Notes under the pieces: generated by a model
Database searches by the model: none
Seen by the model: the letters and a program-made list of their open reading frames with translations, nothing else
Told to the model about the DNA's origin: nothing
Part shown: piece by piece, positions 1 to 12,124 of the stretch
Position numbering within the stretch: the stretch's first letter is position 1
How the letters are laid out: each line of letters starts with the position of its first letter
Position numbers and translations under genes: made by a program
Assembly: GCA_009602725.1 (NCBI GenBank)
Contig: WELB01000017.1
Span: 129,615-165,303, forward strand
Direction of reading: 5' to 3'
DNA length: 35,689 bases
Origin: Spirogloea muscicola
Lineage: Eukaryota; Streptophyta; Zygnematophyceae; Spirogloeales; Spirogloeaceae

Positions 1-126
1 CCCGCCGTCGTCGCGGCCTCGCGCCTCTGCCGGGCCACGTCTGCCCTCCCCCTCGCGGCCTGAGCGTACCGGGCGCCTTTGCTCCTCCGGCCACCGCCGG
101 TCTGCCGCGCCGGGCCCGGGCTCGTC

Positions 127-3100
127 ATGGCCGCCGCGGCCTCCTCCCTCCGCGCCGCGGCGGGGGCCCCGGCGGCGCGCGCGCGCGATCCGACGCCCTC
201 CCCGTCCTCGCCGGCGGCCAGCTCCCACGCTCGCCCCGGACGCCCTGCATTCCGCTCCGAGTTTCTTGCGGCCACCGCCTCTGCTCATGACTTCCTGGCG
301 GGGCCCACGCCTGCCGCGAAGCCCGCTGCCAAGTCTTCGACGACTGGCCGCAGCTTCCCTGCCAAGGTGCGAGCTCCTGGATGCCCCCAGCTTCGATTGC
401 CCACGATTCGCGCAAACAAGGGGCGGCATTGCTTGTGTAGGATGCCAGCTTTATGCATTGTGGAGTCACGAGCTGACTGCTGATCCGTGACTTGAAGCAG
501 TCATGATCCAGTGTAGACTTCGTCCACTCTAGAGCTGAGACCTGCTTGCGCAGGCTTCATCTACCAGCGCTGCAGCACTGCTTGTCCGCCCCTGCAGCGA
601 GGATGGCTGCTGCAAGCTCAAGATGCTAAGCTCTGCGGTTGAGTCTGCTCCCAGCAGGGGGCTCCTAGATGTATCGTCAGCGAGAGGGAGGCGCCAGTCA
701 AGGAGGAGCAGTCTACATTCACGCCATGGAATAGCCCCGGAGCCAGGCCGGTGGGGAAGCGCACGGACTTGAAGAAGATCATGATCCTCGGTGCTGGGCC
801 TATTGTTATTGGTCAGGCTTGTGAATTTGACTACTCGGGCACCCAGGTGACTCTCCCCTTCCTCGAATCGGTACTGCAAGGAATGCTGACCTTCAGATGG
901 GAAAGCTTTGAGCTTTGTACCTGCCTGAATTCCGCAGGCTAGGGCAGCTAACTGAGGCGTGTCTGGAGCATGCCTCGACAACACAGGAATCAACTATAAC
1001 ACTTGCATTATGTCAGGATCATTGAACCACCAGACGTCATGAAGCCACTGGCTTGACCACCCTGCTCTGCAACTGCTTAAGGGACACTCTGTTCAGATTG
1101 CTTACCATGCTTTGTGGCTGCTATAGCTTACCTCTTTACCTTCGATGTTTTGGGAGTAGGCATGCAAGGCCCTGAAAGAGGAGGGGTACCAAGTCATCCT
1201 GCTGAACTCAAATCCTGCCACTATAATGACTGACCCTGGGACAGCCGACCGAACTTATGTTGCGCCCATGACTCCAGAGCTTGTTGAGCAGGTCAGCTGG
1301 CAACATGACCGAGGCTGCTAGGGTTGATTGCTTACTTTCTGAGCTCTACAGGGCTTCGTGGTGTGAATGCTAGGCCTGGAGACGCACATTGCTGCGTCTC
1401 ACCCTGTGAATCATTGAGTAGGCTGATGTTGCTATGATATCTGTCACCAGATTGAACAGATTCTTGAGCATGCCAAGGTGTCTTGTACAATGTGGATGCA
1501 GATCCTTGCCAAGGAGCGACCGGATGCCCTTCTGCCCACCATGGGAGGTCAGACTGCTCTTAATCTAGCAAAAGCTCTGGCTGAGCAAGGCATTCTTGAC
1601 AAGTACGGGGTGGAGCTCATTGGCGCTAAACTGGATGCCATCAACAAAGCCGAAGATCGAGAGCTCTTCAAACAGGTAGGCAAGCAGTTGGCTGAGCAGC
1701 CATGCATCTGCCAGAAGACCATAGATGGTGGTAAGTTCTTACAATAGGTTTGGGGAGCTGACAATGGTAACTTGCACTCTTGCATTACTCTTGTTGACAA
1801 ATGACAGGATGCTCTGTTGTTGCCACATTTCACAAATTCAAATGCACTCCTTCTTTAAAGCAGGCCATGGAGAAAGTCGGAGTGAGCAATCCTCCATCAG
1901 GAACCGCCAGCACCCTTGAGGAATGCTACCAGGTTGCTGAGAAGGTGAGCAGCTTGTTTCTGGATCAGCTCTATGGATATTTTCCTCACTTATTGTTGGT
2001 CGACCTTGTGACTGACTTGACTTATGATTCACCTTTCTATCTTTTCAGAAGGTATCAGCTCCTCAGAAGCTGATGCCTTTTTAACCTACGTCATACACTC
2101 GCTTGCTTACTTGCAATTGTATACTTACTTGTTCCGTTGTTGGCCACATTCATCTATGGCAGATTGGCAACTTCCCTCTCATCATCAGGCCTGCTTTTAC
2201 TTTGGGAGGGACGGGAGGAGGCATTGCATACAACAAGGACGAGTTTGAGCAGATCTGCAAAGCTGGTCTAGCAGCCAGTGTGACCACCCAGGTGCTTGTG
2301 GAGAAGTCCCTCTTGGGCTGGAAAGAGTATGAGTTGGAGGTGATGCGAGACCTTGCAGGTCAGTGACACAGTTGCGAATGAAGTATATCTAGGCGAGGTG
2401 TTGCTTCGTTGTATGCCCCAGCAGACACTGTACCTACGTATACATATAACTATGTATGTATGTACATGTATATACAGTGTATATTTATTCAAAAAGTCAT
2501 GGAGCTTTCTCTATCAGATAGGGACTTGGCAGACCTTTCAAGCTCTTGCAACAAAGATTGATCGAAAGAAAGATCAATGGAAAGATGAAGTTGAATCCTG
2601 ATTATGGCAAGGCTTGTTGATTGAAATGGCAGACAACGTCGTCATCATCTGCTCTATTGAGAATATAGATCCTATGGGAGTCCATACTGGAGATTCCATC
2701 ACCGTTGCACCTGCTCAAACACTTACGGATAAGGAGTATCAGGTCCGACCAGATAATCAATTAAATATCTGCATGGCATGGATTCATGTCTGGCCGGCCA
2801 GGCCCGCTGTGAGACTGAAAGACATAGAGCACTCACAGGTTTATCTGCAGCTGAAGGTCCTGGAAATTGCTTAAAGGATTGGGAATTGGTTGACTGCCAC
2901 TTTCCAAGAGGCTTTCAGGTTTTCTGCAATCACACAGTTTGAAGTGTTCTCTGACATTTGCTTTTTCATCTTGCAGCGCTTGAGGGACTTTGCTGTTGCA
3001 ATCATCAGGGAGATTGGCGTTGAGTGTGGTGGTTCCAATGTGCAATTTGCTGTCAATCCAAAGGATGGCGAGGTCATGGTCATTGAGATGAACCCTCGCG

Positions 3101-6100
3101 TGTCACGGTCCTCAGCCCTTGCATCAAAGGCCACTGGCTTCCCGATTGCAAAGATTGCTGCTAAGCTCTCGGTTGGCTACACTCTTGACCAGGTTTGTCA
3201 CTATTGAACCTGACTCTTTGAGCCGGACCCAATACTTTTCTTGTAAAACATGCAGAGTGCAGCTCATTGGCCTGCCCTTCAGCAACTCTTGCTGTGAATT
3301 AGTAGAAGGTATTGATGCTGGAGACAACAGAGCTCTCTTTTGGCATCGGATTCGGATTGAAGCAGTCCTGAAGTCTCTTTATTGAGTCTTGCTCATTGCA
3401 GATTGCGAACGACATCACAAAGAAGACACCAGCCAGCTTCGAGCCATCCATTGATTATGTTGTCACAAAGATACCTCGCTTTGCATTTGAGAAATTTCCA
3501 GGAAGTGAGCCCACCCTCACTACCCAGATGAAGTCTGTTGGAGAAGCCATGGCAATCGGCAGGACCTTCCAGGAATCCTTTCAGAAGGCGCTGCGATCCT
3601 TGGAGACTGGCCACAGTGGCTGGGGCTGCGAGAAGGTCAAGGAGGTGGAGTGGAGCTTGGAGAAGATCAAGTACGCTCTCAGAGTTCCCAATCCGGACCG
3701 CATGTATGCTGTCTACGCAGCCATGAAGCGGGGGATGTCCCAGAAAGAGGTACTTGGCTTGTTCGATTCTCTTGACAAGGGAGGCTACTTTCCCGCATAC
3801 AATCTCCTGAGCTCTTATCTGCTGGAAGGCTGGTTGTGAGCCCTCTATGCTTTGGCTTTCGGTTGTGCCAGGTCTTTGACTCCAGTTCGCCATTTGGCTG
3901 TGTTGAGTGTATCAGGTCTTCGACCTGACCAAGATCGATCCTTGGTTCCTAGCTCAACTTGGGGAGCTATTGGAGGTTGAGAATTTCATGGAGCAGTTCA
4001 GTGGAAAGCTGCAAGATTTGACCAAAGAAGACCTTCGCCAGGTTCGATACCCTATCTGTCTTGTACTTTTTGCATCTGGTTTGCATCTGGTAGTGACATT
4101 TGCACGCATACATGTATCATATTGTGCTCCTTTCTTCTTTGTCTTGGTATGGCCAAGACAACGTAATAAGGGTGCTCACACTGACACCTGCAGATCAAGA
4201 GGAGAGGCTTCAGTGACAAGCAAATTGCTTATGCAGTCCATGCCACTGAGGACAATGTCCGTGATTTCCGTAAGGTGAGCAGTTGAGCACAAATGCTGCA
4301 GATGCGGCATGTTTGGTGTATGACTGATGAGCTTAGAAAATGCACCGTCTGGCTGGAAGGTCTGCAGCTGTGTCTGATGATTTAGCTGGTCAGACTTAAG
4401 GCAGAAGGGCACCATTCTCACCCATGTGAAAGCCTGCTCTTCTTCATCTTGCAGGCCCTCAATGTTGTGCCTGCCTTCAAGCGCGTGGACACCTGTGCAG
4501 CAGAATTTGAGGCTCTTACTCCATACCAGGTACACGCTTACAGGTCATGCTGTGTGTAGCACATACATTTTTGACACATCCATTCAATCCGAAGCTTGCT
4601 TGTCAGTGATAAGATTTTAATGGGCAGACATTTTCTGGGTGTTGTTCTGTCAAGTAAGCAGCTATGTCCTGGAAATATTGACGTCCATCAGGCAGCAGGT
4701 GAACTCTGTGATATTCATCATGGACCTAATTGCTGTTTGCAGTACTCTTCCTATGACGACGAAGACGAGACAGAGCCCACTTCCAATGAAAAAGTCCTCA
4801 TCCTCGGAGGTGGCCCAAACAGAATAGGGCAGGGTATTGAGTTTGATTACTGCTGTTGCCATGCTTCATTTGCGCTGCAGGTAAGGCTACTTGCTTCAGG
4901 GCTTTACTTGAGCTCTTGGCCTCTCGAGAGTGCCCTGTTGTACGGATCACTGCATCTCATGAAGCGGCTTGCTTCATAGACCTGCTGTCATACTTCCACT
5001 CCTGTCTTCGATCAACACAGCTGTGCAGCATGGCAATACACGATTGCTACATCTGATATTTGCAAGGCTTTGAATGTGCTACAGGCTGCTGGCTTCGAGA
5101 CTATCATGATGAATTCCAACCCCGAGACTGTGTCTACTGACTATGACACCAGTGACCGTCTCTACTTTGAGCCTTTGACCGTCGAGGATGTCATCAATGT
5201 CATTGATTTAGAGCGTCCAGATGGTATCATTGTGCAGGTAAGTGGTCCACTGCTACAGTATCAGCCCCTTCTTTCACATGCTTTGCTCAGTGGCACAACT
5301 TTGCACCATAACAGTCCATGTGCGTCGCCTGTAACTACCTTGAGTCACAGAGAAAAGCCCACTACTGATCTTGCGCTATTCATGTGATTGGTGAGCATGC
5401 AGTTTGGCGGGCAGACGCCATTGAAATTGGCTCTGCCCATCCAACAATACCTTGACAAGAATCAAATTCCTTCTTCAAGTGGGAAAGGCCTTGTGAAGGT
5501 TTGGGGTACATCACCGGACTCCATCGATGCTGCTGAAGACCGGAAGCGCTTCGAGGCTATGCTCAATGAGCTTGGCATCAAGCAACCACCAGGTCAGAGA
5601 TCCTTGACAGCTTGCAGTCTCCATGTTGCACGGGCATAGTAAATAGGATGTTGTCAAGTATTAGCTTTTCTTCCTGTTCTCATCCACTTTTATCTCACTC
5701 TCTCATGTAGATTTCTTTCTTTCTGCTTATTGATGTACAGGCGGTATTGCCAGGAGCGAGGAAGATGCATTGGCAGTGGCAGAAAGAGTGGGCTATCCTG
5801 TTGTGGTACGACCATCGTATGTCCTGGGAGGAAGGGCCATGGAGATTGTCTACAGCGATGCTGCCTTAAAGAAGTACCTGGTGACCGCTGTGGAGGTGGA
5901 CCCAGAGAGGCCTGTCCTTGTTGACAAATACCTCATTGTGAGTCATCCTACTTGGGCTAAGGACTTTGTCCAGCTTGCGCCTGCGGCTCGTTAATGCTGG
6001 CCGTGGTTTATTACAGGAATGTTATGATCATGTTCCGTTTATGGACTGCTTACCTGATGCCCCCTTAGCGACTGCAATCATGCATAGTTGGCCAGATCAC

Positions 6101-7638
6101 ATGTAGCTAGTAGTCCGATTTGCACTCATCCTATTTCCTGTGCCACAAGAGCTTCACGGTGCTACTAGCTCCTGATTCTATCTTCTCCTGCAGGGAGCCA
6201 CTGAGCTCGATGTGGACTCATTGGCGGACCACGATGGGAATGTGGTGATTGGTGGGATTATGGAGCACACTGAAGAGGCGGGTGTACATTCTGGTGACTC
6301 TGCCTGCTCGATACCAACGCAAACCATCAGCAAAGAGGCCTTGACAATCATCAGAGACTGGACAGTCAAGCTTGCAAGGAAGTTGAATGTGGTGGGGCTC
6401 ATGAATTGCCAGTATGCAGTCATGCAAAATGGTGACTGTTACATTATTGAAGCCAACCCCAGGGCATCAAGGACGGTACCCTTCGTCAGCAAAGCCATTG
6501 GACACCCTTTGGCAAAGTATGCATCCTTGGTGATGTCTGGGAAGAAAGGTGAGCAGATCTGTAGTATATGAAGTGTCAAGGTGGGACATTGAGAACTTAT
6601 GAGAAGTTTTCAGACTATATTGGAATGATACTATTGCGCACATGCCTAATTGTGCTGGAGCATTTCCTGATCAACCTCTGCTCATCCGCATTTGCAGTAC
6701 ATGACTTGAACTACACCAAGGAAGTGATTCCAGATCATGTCTCTGTCAAGGAGGCTGTTCTTCCTTTTGAGAAGTTCCCTGGGGCAGATGTCCTGTTGGG
6801 GCCGGAGATGCGCAGCACAGGAGAGGTCATGGGCATTGACAGAACTTTCTCCAAGGCCTTTGCGAAGGCACAGATTGCTGCATTCCAAAGGCTGCCCCTC
6901 TCTGGCTCCATCTTCATCTCCATGAACGATCAAACGAAGGAGAAGGTAAGCATTCTGTCTCCTTTCAGCTGCCACTGCAGAATCTTGTATAGCTTTCTGC
7001 ACAACCAAGGCTGTCAGTGGGCACAGGTCTGCCATACTCACCTGCGCTTCTGACCATGTGCGCAGGTGCTAGCCATTGCCAAGGGCTTCCACGAGCTGGG
7101 CTTCAAGCTCTTAGCCACGGGCGGCACTGCTTCAGCAATAGAGAAGGCTGGAGTGCCTGTAGAGAGAGTCCTCAAACTCCACGAGGGACGTCCTCACGCT
7201 GGAGACATGGTTGCAAATGGTGACATCCAGATGCTCCTCATTACTTCGTCTGGTGACGAGCTCGACCGAAAGGATGGCCGTTTCCTCAGGCGCTCCGCCT
7301 TGGCTTACAAGGTCAGTCTTGCTAGTGATGCATTTCTGGGAACAATCACATTCAAGTCAAGCAGGGTCAGTGACAAGCAAAAAGTTGCATGTCAAACATG
7401 CCAAGAGTTTCTAGAGGCGAGCAGCTTTGCAGGTCTAGTGCACTCGCATGTATTGATTGTGTATTTGTGTCTGAAACAATTTCCCCGTCCTTTGCAGATC
7501 CCTGTGGTCACCACAATTGCAGCTGCCCAGGCGAATTTGAAAGCCATTCAGGGTTTGATTGAGTCGCCCATTGAGATGATGGCTCTTCAAGATTTCTTTA
7601 CTGTGGAGAAGGCAGGCGAGCCTATTTCTGTCAACTAG
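127..7638 (+). CDS. CARB: Carbamoyl-phosphate synthase large chain, plastid type, 20 exons
   Basis: Large subunit of carbamoyl-phosphate synthase, making carbamoyl phosphate from ammonia, bicarbonate and 2 ATP for arginine and pyrimidines. Exons: 127-366, 712-846, 1160-1291, 1502-1675, 1864-1944, 2163-2358, 2633-2742, 2977-3192, 3402-3749, 3916-4041, 4194-4274, 4455-4529, 4743-4880, 5085-5237, 5403-5592, 5741-5937, 6194-6548, 6698-6945, 7066-7311, 7498-7638. The join gives about 1193 residues, near the plant length. Residues 1-80 are Ala/Ser/Pro/Arg-rich, like a plastid transit peptide. The first synthetase half starts near residue 108 ([19 protein letters not shown]); the second has [19 protein letters not shown] near 654-672. 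Both ATP-grasp halves are present ([34 protein letters not shown]). Residues from 1066 form the MGS-like allosteric domain, with the phosphate-binding motif TGGTA. Exon 2's acceptor (712) was chosen because it keeps phase; the exact first junction is the weakest point. No small subunit is fused or nearby. All introns fit GT-AG. Confidence 0.95.
2431..2487. repeat. TA/TG microsatellite in CARB intron 6
   Basis: A short run of alternating TA, TG and TATG units lies in the intron between the exons ending at 2358 and starting at 2633. It is much more AT-rich than its surroundings. It is partly self-complementary (ACATGT-type cores), which is normal for such tracts. Confidence 0.6.
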
Positions 7639-7961
7639 ATCCGAGTCATTGACGTATTAAGTTTAAGCACATACAAGCGTCCAACCTTTCCCTGCCCTGA
7701 CGTCCTTCACTCTGATGCAAAAATTGCATCAGCCCTGTTACAAGTATTCTTTTAGTTGCTTCGGTGCTCTTTGTGTACATGCTCGTTAAGTTTTTCAATG
7801 CAATTGATGATTGGCTCAATTGCAGCCACTCCCATAGCTGTGAACAAGCTGAAAGGCCTTTCAGCTCTGCCAGTAGTTGTGCTAATTATGACCCAGTACT
7901 GTGCGTAAATTGAGGACGATCGTGCACCATCGTACTGTCGGACATGATTGTGTTATACTGC

Positions 7962-8693
7962 TCAAGGACATGGGCTCCAAGAGCGGTCCTTAAGAATGTT
8001 GAATTGACTAACATCTGCAATAGTGCATGCTGAATGCTGAACAGTGTTGCAAATCTGAAAGACATGGCATATACTTATCAAGAAGTGCACTGAATGCTGC
8101 GCATCGCGAAGCCCGGGCTGCTGGTGGAGCAAGAAAAGCGCAGAAGGCATTGGGGTGAAGCTGCAGTGGTCAGATAGAAAAGCATACTGCAGGGGCAAGG
8201 TCCGGGGGTCTAGGCGGGTGATAAACTCACCACCTTCCCCTCCAGAGTTCCCCCCATATAGCCCAACGAACTGCGCGTCTCCCCGCATCAAGGCCCTACC
8301 AGCCCGTGTGGCTAAAGTAGCACCAACACTCTCCTGTCAACTACCCGTCCATGACTTGTCGAATGCCATCTGCAGTCTACCACCGGTAACCTGCCCCATC
8401 GGTCGGCCACCACCTCCATACTGACGGTTCCCGTCAATGCCCCGTCACTAGCAACTGACATTCCACTGCCAACGGGGTAGCATGAGCGACCTAATATCCA
8501 CATTAACATCGACGACCAGTGTTGCTGCCATTAAGGTAGTCCACATAGCTGCCTCCTCCCGTCGTTGTTTCAGCGCCAGCGTCAAGACTCCGGGCTGTGC
8601 CATCCTCAGCTCAAGGAAGTTGACAACTTCCCCAGTCGTCAGCCTGGTGAAGTGTCCGGTCTCCAGGCATTTGTCAAGCCTTCCCTGCGACAA
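7962..8693 (-). pseudogene. Possible broken minus-strand coding relic, unrecognised
   Basis: Three consecutive minus-strand open frames in different phases (8693-8448, 8509-8312, 8291-7962) read more like protein than their plus-strand mirror. The first contains a helical stretch (LTTGEVVNFLELRMAQPG), the last a Gly-rich piece (QFVGLYGGNSGGEGGEF). They might be exons of an unknown gene, a decayed transposon frame, or chance. I recognise no family and could not join them with credible splice sites. Confidence 0.2.
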
Positions 8694-8702
8694 GCGAAGT
8701 CT

Positions 8703-8800
8703 GCTTTTCTGGCCCCTTCGGACCTTGCTTATTTTCTTCGGGCTGGCTGTTTACCGCCCTTGCCCCTGTGCCCCTTTCTTTTGGAAGGAGTCTTCATCTC
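8703..8800. repeat. Dispersed repeat family B, copy 1
   Basis: Diverged copy of a pyrimidine-rich element containing GGCCCCTTCGGACCTTG, then a GGGCTGGC block and a T/C-rich tail. Better-conserved relatives are at 25594-25690 and 32836-32950, where the shared core is CCCTTTCAKACCTTG, a short spacer, then TTGGGCTGGCCTCTC. This copy is the weakest match of the three. Confidence 0.4.
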
Positions 8801-8846
8801 TTACTAAGCGACTCTCCACAGGAAAAACGTATGTATAAAGAGATGG

Positions 8847-9125
8847 GGAGGCCATGTGTGGCCAAGTACAATGGCAAGCACATTGACAAATGCACGTCAC
8901 CTGCTGCTAAGCCGACCCGCTCAGTAACCACGAGTCAGCACATAGAGGTCGCTAACTGATGCTCGAATACCGGATGGCAATCGACAAGCTCTTGAACTAC
9001 CAGCCAAGGCTCGACCAGCTTTCTGATGCAACGCATGAGCCTGAGCTCGCTGCAGACAAGCTGACACTCGACGTCGCAAAAATGACAGATAGGCAGCCGG
9101 CAATACCCATCTGGGCTGGAAGTAC
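8847..9125. repeat. Dispersed repeat family A, copy 1
   Basis: Contains GTGGCCAAGTACAATGGC followed by AAGCACATTG, and further on GGCTCGACCAGCTTTCTG, GAGCCTGAGCTCGCTGC and GCAAAAATGACA. The same blocks in the same order occur at 33306-33470, upstream of the dehalogenase gene. A shorter copy lies at 22405-22490, upstream of DENR. Relative to the 33306 copy there is about 85 bases of extra sequence between the two halves. Confidence 0.7.
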
Positions 9126-9833
9126 ATCCTCGCGTAGTGCATATCCCAGACTCGCTATGTTCTCAAGTAGGGTATGGAAGCGAGGACCCAAGCAGCCGAA
9201 AGTGTCGATTGCGGCCGGGAGAAGGTGGTCGCTGCGGGGGTAGTCAGAGTAGTGTCGGAGCTTTCTCTGCTCTGCGGCTGCTTAGCAGGGGTTACTGAGT
9301 GTCTCGTAGCAGCTTTGTTTCTGTTACTTAGCGCTTCCCCTGGCCCCCTTCTCGTACTCTGTTCATTCTTTTTCGGGCTGGTTGTTCCAGCCCCTTTTCT
9401 CAATGGGCGAGCACTTTCTTCAGCACCTTCCACTGCGTGGCCAGCAATGTGTGTGGAAGCGGAACTCTTGTATGCCTCGGTCACCACCACATCCACCAAG
9501 AGAGAGAGAAGGCGCGCGGGGCGCATGAATTGAAAGGGAGGCCAATTCAAGCCAATACATTGTTCAGGCAGAGTCGAGTGCAGACTAAACAATGCTACAT
9601 AATACGGAGACCTAATCTAAGGTACCTAAGATGACATTAGTACAAGGCTCGTGGGCCTCCGCCAGGTTGTACACCCACAATGTCCAGGGTGCGACGGTGA
9701 TGGCGACCCTGGGAATCCGTGGTGATAACAGGGGGAAGTGGAATACAGAAGACAAGGTCTGAAGGGGCCTGAAAGAAAGCACGGAAGAGGAAGACAGTAA
9801 TGTCACAGCAACTCAGCAATACGGAACACCCTC

Positions 9834-9900
9834 TCTATGCACCTGGCTGGGCTTTACAGCCACTCTTTTAACATCAGCAGCTCCACTTACATTCAAGCCG
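9834..9900. repeat. Dispersed repeat family D, copy 1, upstream of NOSIP
   Basis: Begins TATGCACCTGGCTGGGCTTT and continues with a CTCTTTTAACATCAGCAGC block. Related sequence occurs at 13348-13410 (next to a retroelement fragment) and 15472-15535 (inside intron 1 of the ATRIP-like gene). This copy lies 130-200 bases before the NOSIP start codon, so it may contribute 5' untranslated sequence. Confidence 0.65.
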
Positions 9901-10030
9901 GGCAGCGGCGGCCTGCCTCTTCCGGAAGCTCGCCCGCGCGCCCCGCTGCCGCGGCCTCTGCCGCCGAGAGCGGCGGCCGCTGCCCACGAGGCGCCTGCGC
10001 TGCGCCTCGCGCGCCAGCCCGCGGGGCGCC

Positions 10031-12124
10031 ATGCCGCAGCGGCACTCGCGCAACAACAATGACCTGGCCATCTTTACGTACGAGGAGAAGCGGAAGCTGG
10101 GGTTCGGGAGCCAGCGCGAGCGGCTGGGCAAGGACTCCATCAAGCAGTTCGACGCCTGCTGCCTCTGCCTGCAGCGCCTCCTGGAGCCGCTGGCCTGCCG
10201 CCGCGGCCACGTCTTCTGCAAGGAGTGCATCTACGAGTGCCTCCTCCACCAGAAGAAGGGCATCGAGAAGTGAGGCCTACTTGCTCCGCCCCTCCATCGC
10301 GTGGGCCGCCCTGTCGTGCCGCTTGCTAGCGCCACGGCTGTAGAAGGCGCCTCTGCAGCGGTTCTGAGCTACGCACTGTGGGCCCTTGAGGCTTCATGGT
10401 GCAAGTGGCACTGCCACGCTTTGTGAGCACGAGGATGCCGTGGCAGCGTCCAAGTCTGGGCTTCTCATGCTGCGTAGAAACCCCCCCCACTCCACACTTC
10501 CACGTCTTCCACGTCTCACCCGCCCCGAAATTCGCGACTGATCATCAAAGCTTTGACCACAAGGGGTCGGAGTGTAGGGTTTAGGAATTTGATGCGGTCT
10601 TCCATGGTCTAAGTTAGATGATCAGTAGTGGAATTTTCCACGTCCTCATACTGCCCACCTTTTCTCTGATACTTTTCCGCGATAGCATCCCTTTCGATTG
10701 CAGTAATCGTGAGCCTGCCTTTAATCTGCGGGTTACTTTGATTGGTGCAGGAAGCTTGCATTGTTTGCCAGCCAGCAAAAGCAAGACGAGGAGGAGCAAT
10801 TAGAATTCGAAGTTGCTGAGAAGGAACGACGGCTGGAGGCCTTTGACCGGCAAAACAATAGCGCAGTCCCGACCGAGTATGACAGCAAGAAGCAAGTGAG
10901 TGGCGCTAGCCGTCAATCCTTTTTGCCAGTTCATGCAATCAACAAATTTGAGTGTTGTTTTGTTACTGAGACAGGGCATACGTACAGGGCAGTCTTGGCG
11001 GCATCTAGATGGCCTTTCAGATATGGGCTTGGCAGGCCGCTGGCAATTGCACTTTGAGTTTAGGTCCTTGCTTGTTGTTAAGATACCTGTCCAAAGTGCT
11101 GCCTGGAATAGGCCTTGACCAAAGAAGAACGTCCAGCTTGACCGCAGTTCCAGCTTCCATGGGGCCAGTAGCGCCAAGACGACAGCCTTTGAAGAGGAAT
11201 CACTCAGGACAATGAAGGCCTACTGGCTTCCTTCAGCCACACCTGAGGCCGTGGAGAGGGCTGAAGCTCCTAGCACTGACACTATATGCCCCGAGGGCAA
11301 GGAGAAGCTGCGACTGAAGGACCTCTTTCCAATCATTTTCACAGAGCTGCCGGACAGAGAGCCTAGTAGCGTGGTGTCAAATGACAGGTCAGGAGGCAGC
11401 TGCTTACTCCAGTAATTGATGACTGCACTTTCTCCTATGCCAGGCATGCCATCCTTTACCAATAGAATTGCATTACAGCCAGGATGCACACCTGCCACAT
11501 GGACGGTGCTACATGATGCACTTGCCATGTGCAAGTCCATGCACGCACCTTGCATGCTGCAGTGTAGTCCTTTTCTTGGGTCTCTGAAATGGTGGCACTG
11601 GTTTGCAAGTGACTTGGGTGCTATACTGACGACTGGAACCCTGCAATCTTGTGGTCTAGATTCATCTGCCCCTCTTGCAAGACAAACCTCACGAACACAA
11701 CGTACCTAGCTGCCGTTAGCACTTGCGGCCACGTCATCTGCAAGAAGTGTGCAGGTGAGCACCACTATTGAGGCAGACCTGTTCATGGTAGCTGTGCTGT
11801 TATATTTGCAGCCCATCTTTGTTTTGTGACTTGATGTTGGCTATGCAAGTCTAGTATATTACAGCAACAATCTGGAGCAACTGTTATTAGCAAGTTCTGC
11901 CTACGTGTTTGACAAGCTCCTCTGGGCTGAGTGCAGACAAATTTGTAGTCAAAGACCACTGCTGCTGTGTGTGCGGCAAGGTTTGCAAAGCAAAGGAGTT
12001 GATTGAGGTAGCAAGGGGAGGCACGGGAATGGCAGGCCACGGCGAGAACCTTGTTGGTGAAGTATTCAAGCACTTGGGGAGCGGGAGCGGGGCGGCCCCA
12101 CTGCGACCAGTGACAAAGCTGTAG
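10031..12124 (+). CDS. NOSIP: NOSIP-family RING/U-box E3 ubiquitin ligase, 5 exons
   Basis: Homologue of nitric oxide synthase-interacting protein, a nuclear ubiquitin ligase also found with spliceosomes in animals and plants. Exons: 10031-10269, 10751-10895, 11128-11387, 11660-11754, 11937-12124. The join gives 308 residues, close to the animal protein (about 300). The N terminus has the family start MPQRHSRNNNDLAIFTYEEK. A first Cys/His-rich module follows at about residues 44-77 (CCLCLQ, then GHVFCKECIYECLLHQKK). A central acidic/basic helix is split by intron 2. The LPSATPEA region is at about 160. A second C-terminal module spans about 215-262 (FICPSCK, then CGHVICKKCA, then CCCVCGK). 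The tail has the conserved GGTGMAGHGENL. The start of exon 3 (11125 or 11128) is uncertain because its acceptor lacks a pyrimidine tract. An alga lacking animal-type NOS would still need the ligase or splicing role. Confidence 0.92.

Larger units (their letters stand above)
7639..10030. other. Gene-poor, repeat-rich intergenic stretch between CARB and NOSIP
   Basis: I see no convincing gene in these 2.4 kb. The first part includes the CARB 3' untranslated region; no TGTAA signal is visible there. From about 8700 on it holds diverged copies of repeats found elsewhere in the window (families A, B and D, listed separately). Short open frames exist on both strands but none shows a recognisable domain; the minus-strand group at 7962-8693 is described separately. 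Confidence 0.6.

Noticed and set aside
1441-1501. Extra CARB exon (ATTGAACAGATTCTTGAGC)
   Set aside because: The frame fits, but joining 1291 directly to 1502 gives the conserved [19 protein letters not shown], so the piece is intronic.
3750-3839. CARB reading continuing past 3749 without an intron
   Set aside because: The open continuation soon ends, while splicing to 3916 restores the conserved [15 protein letters not shown].
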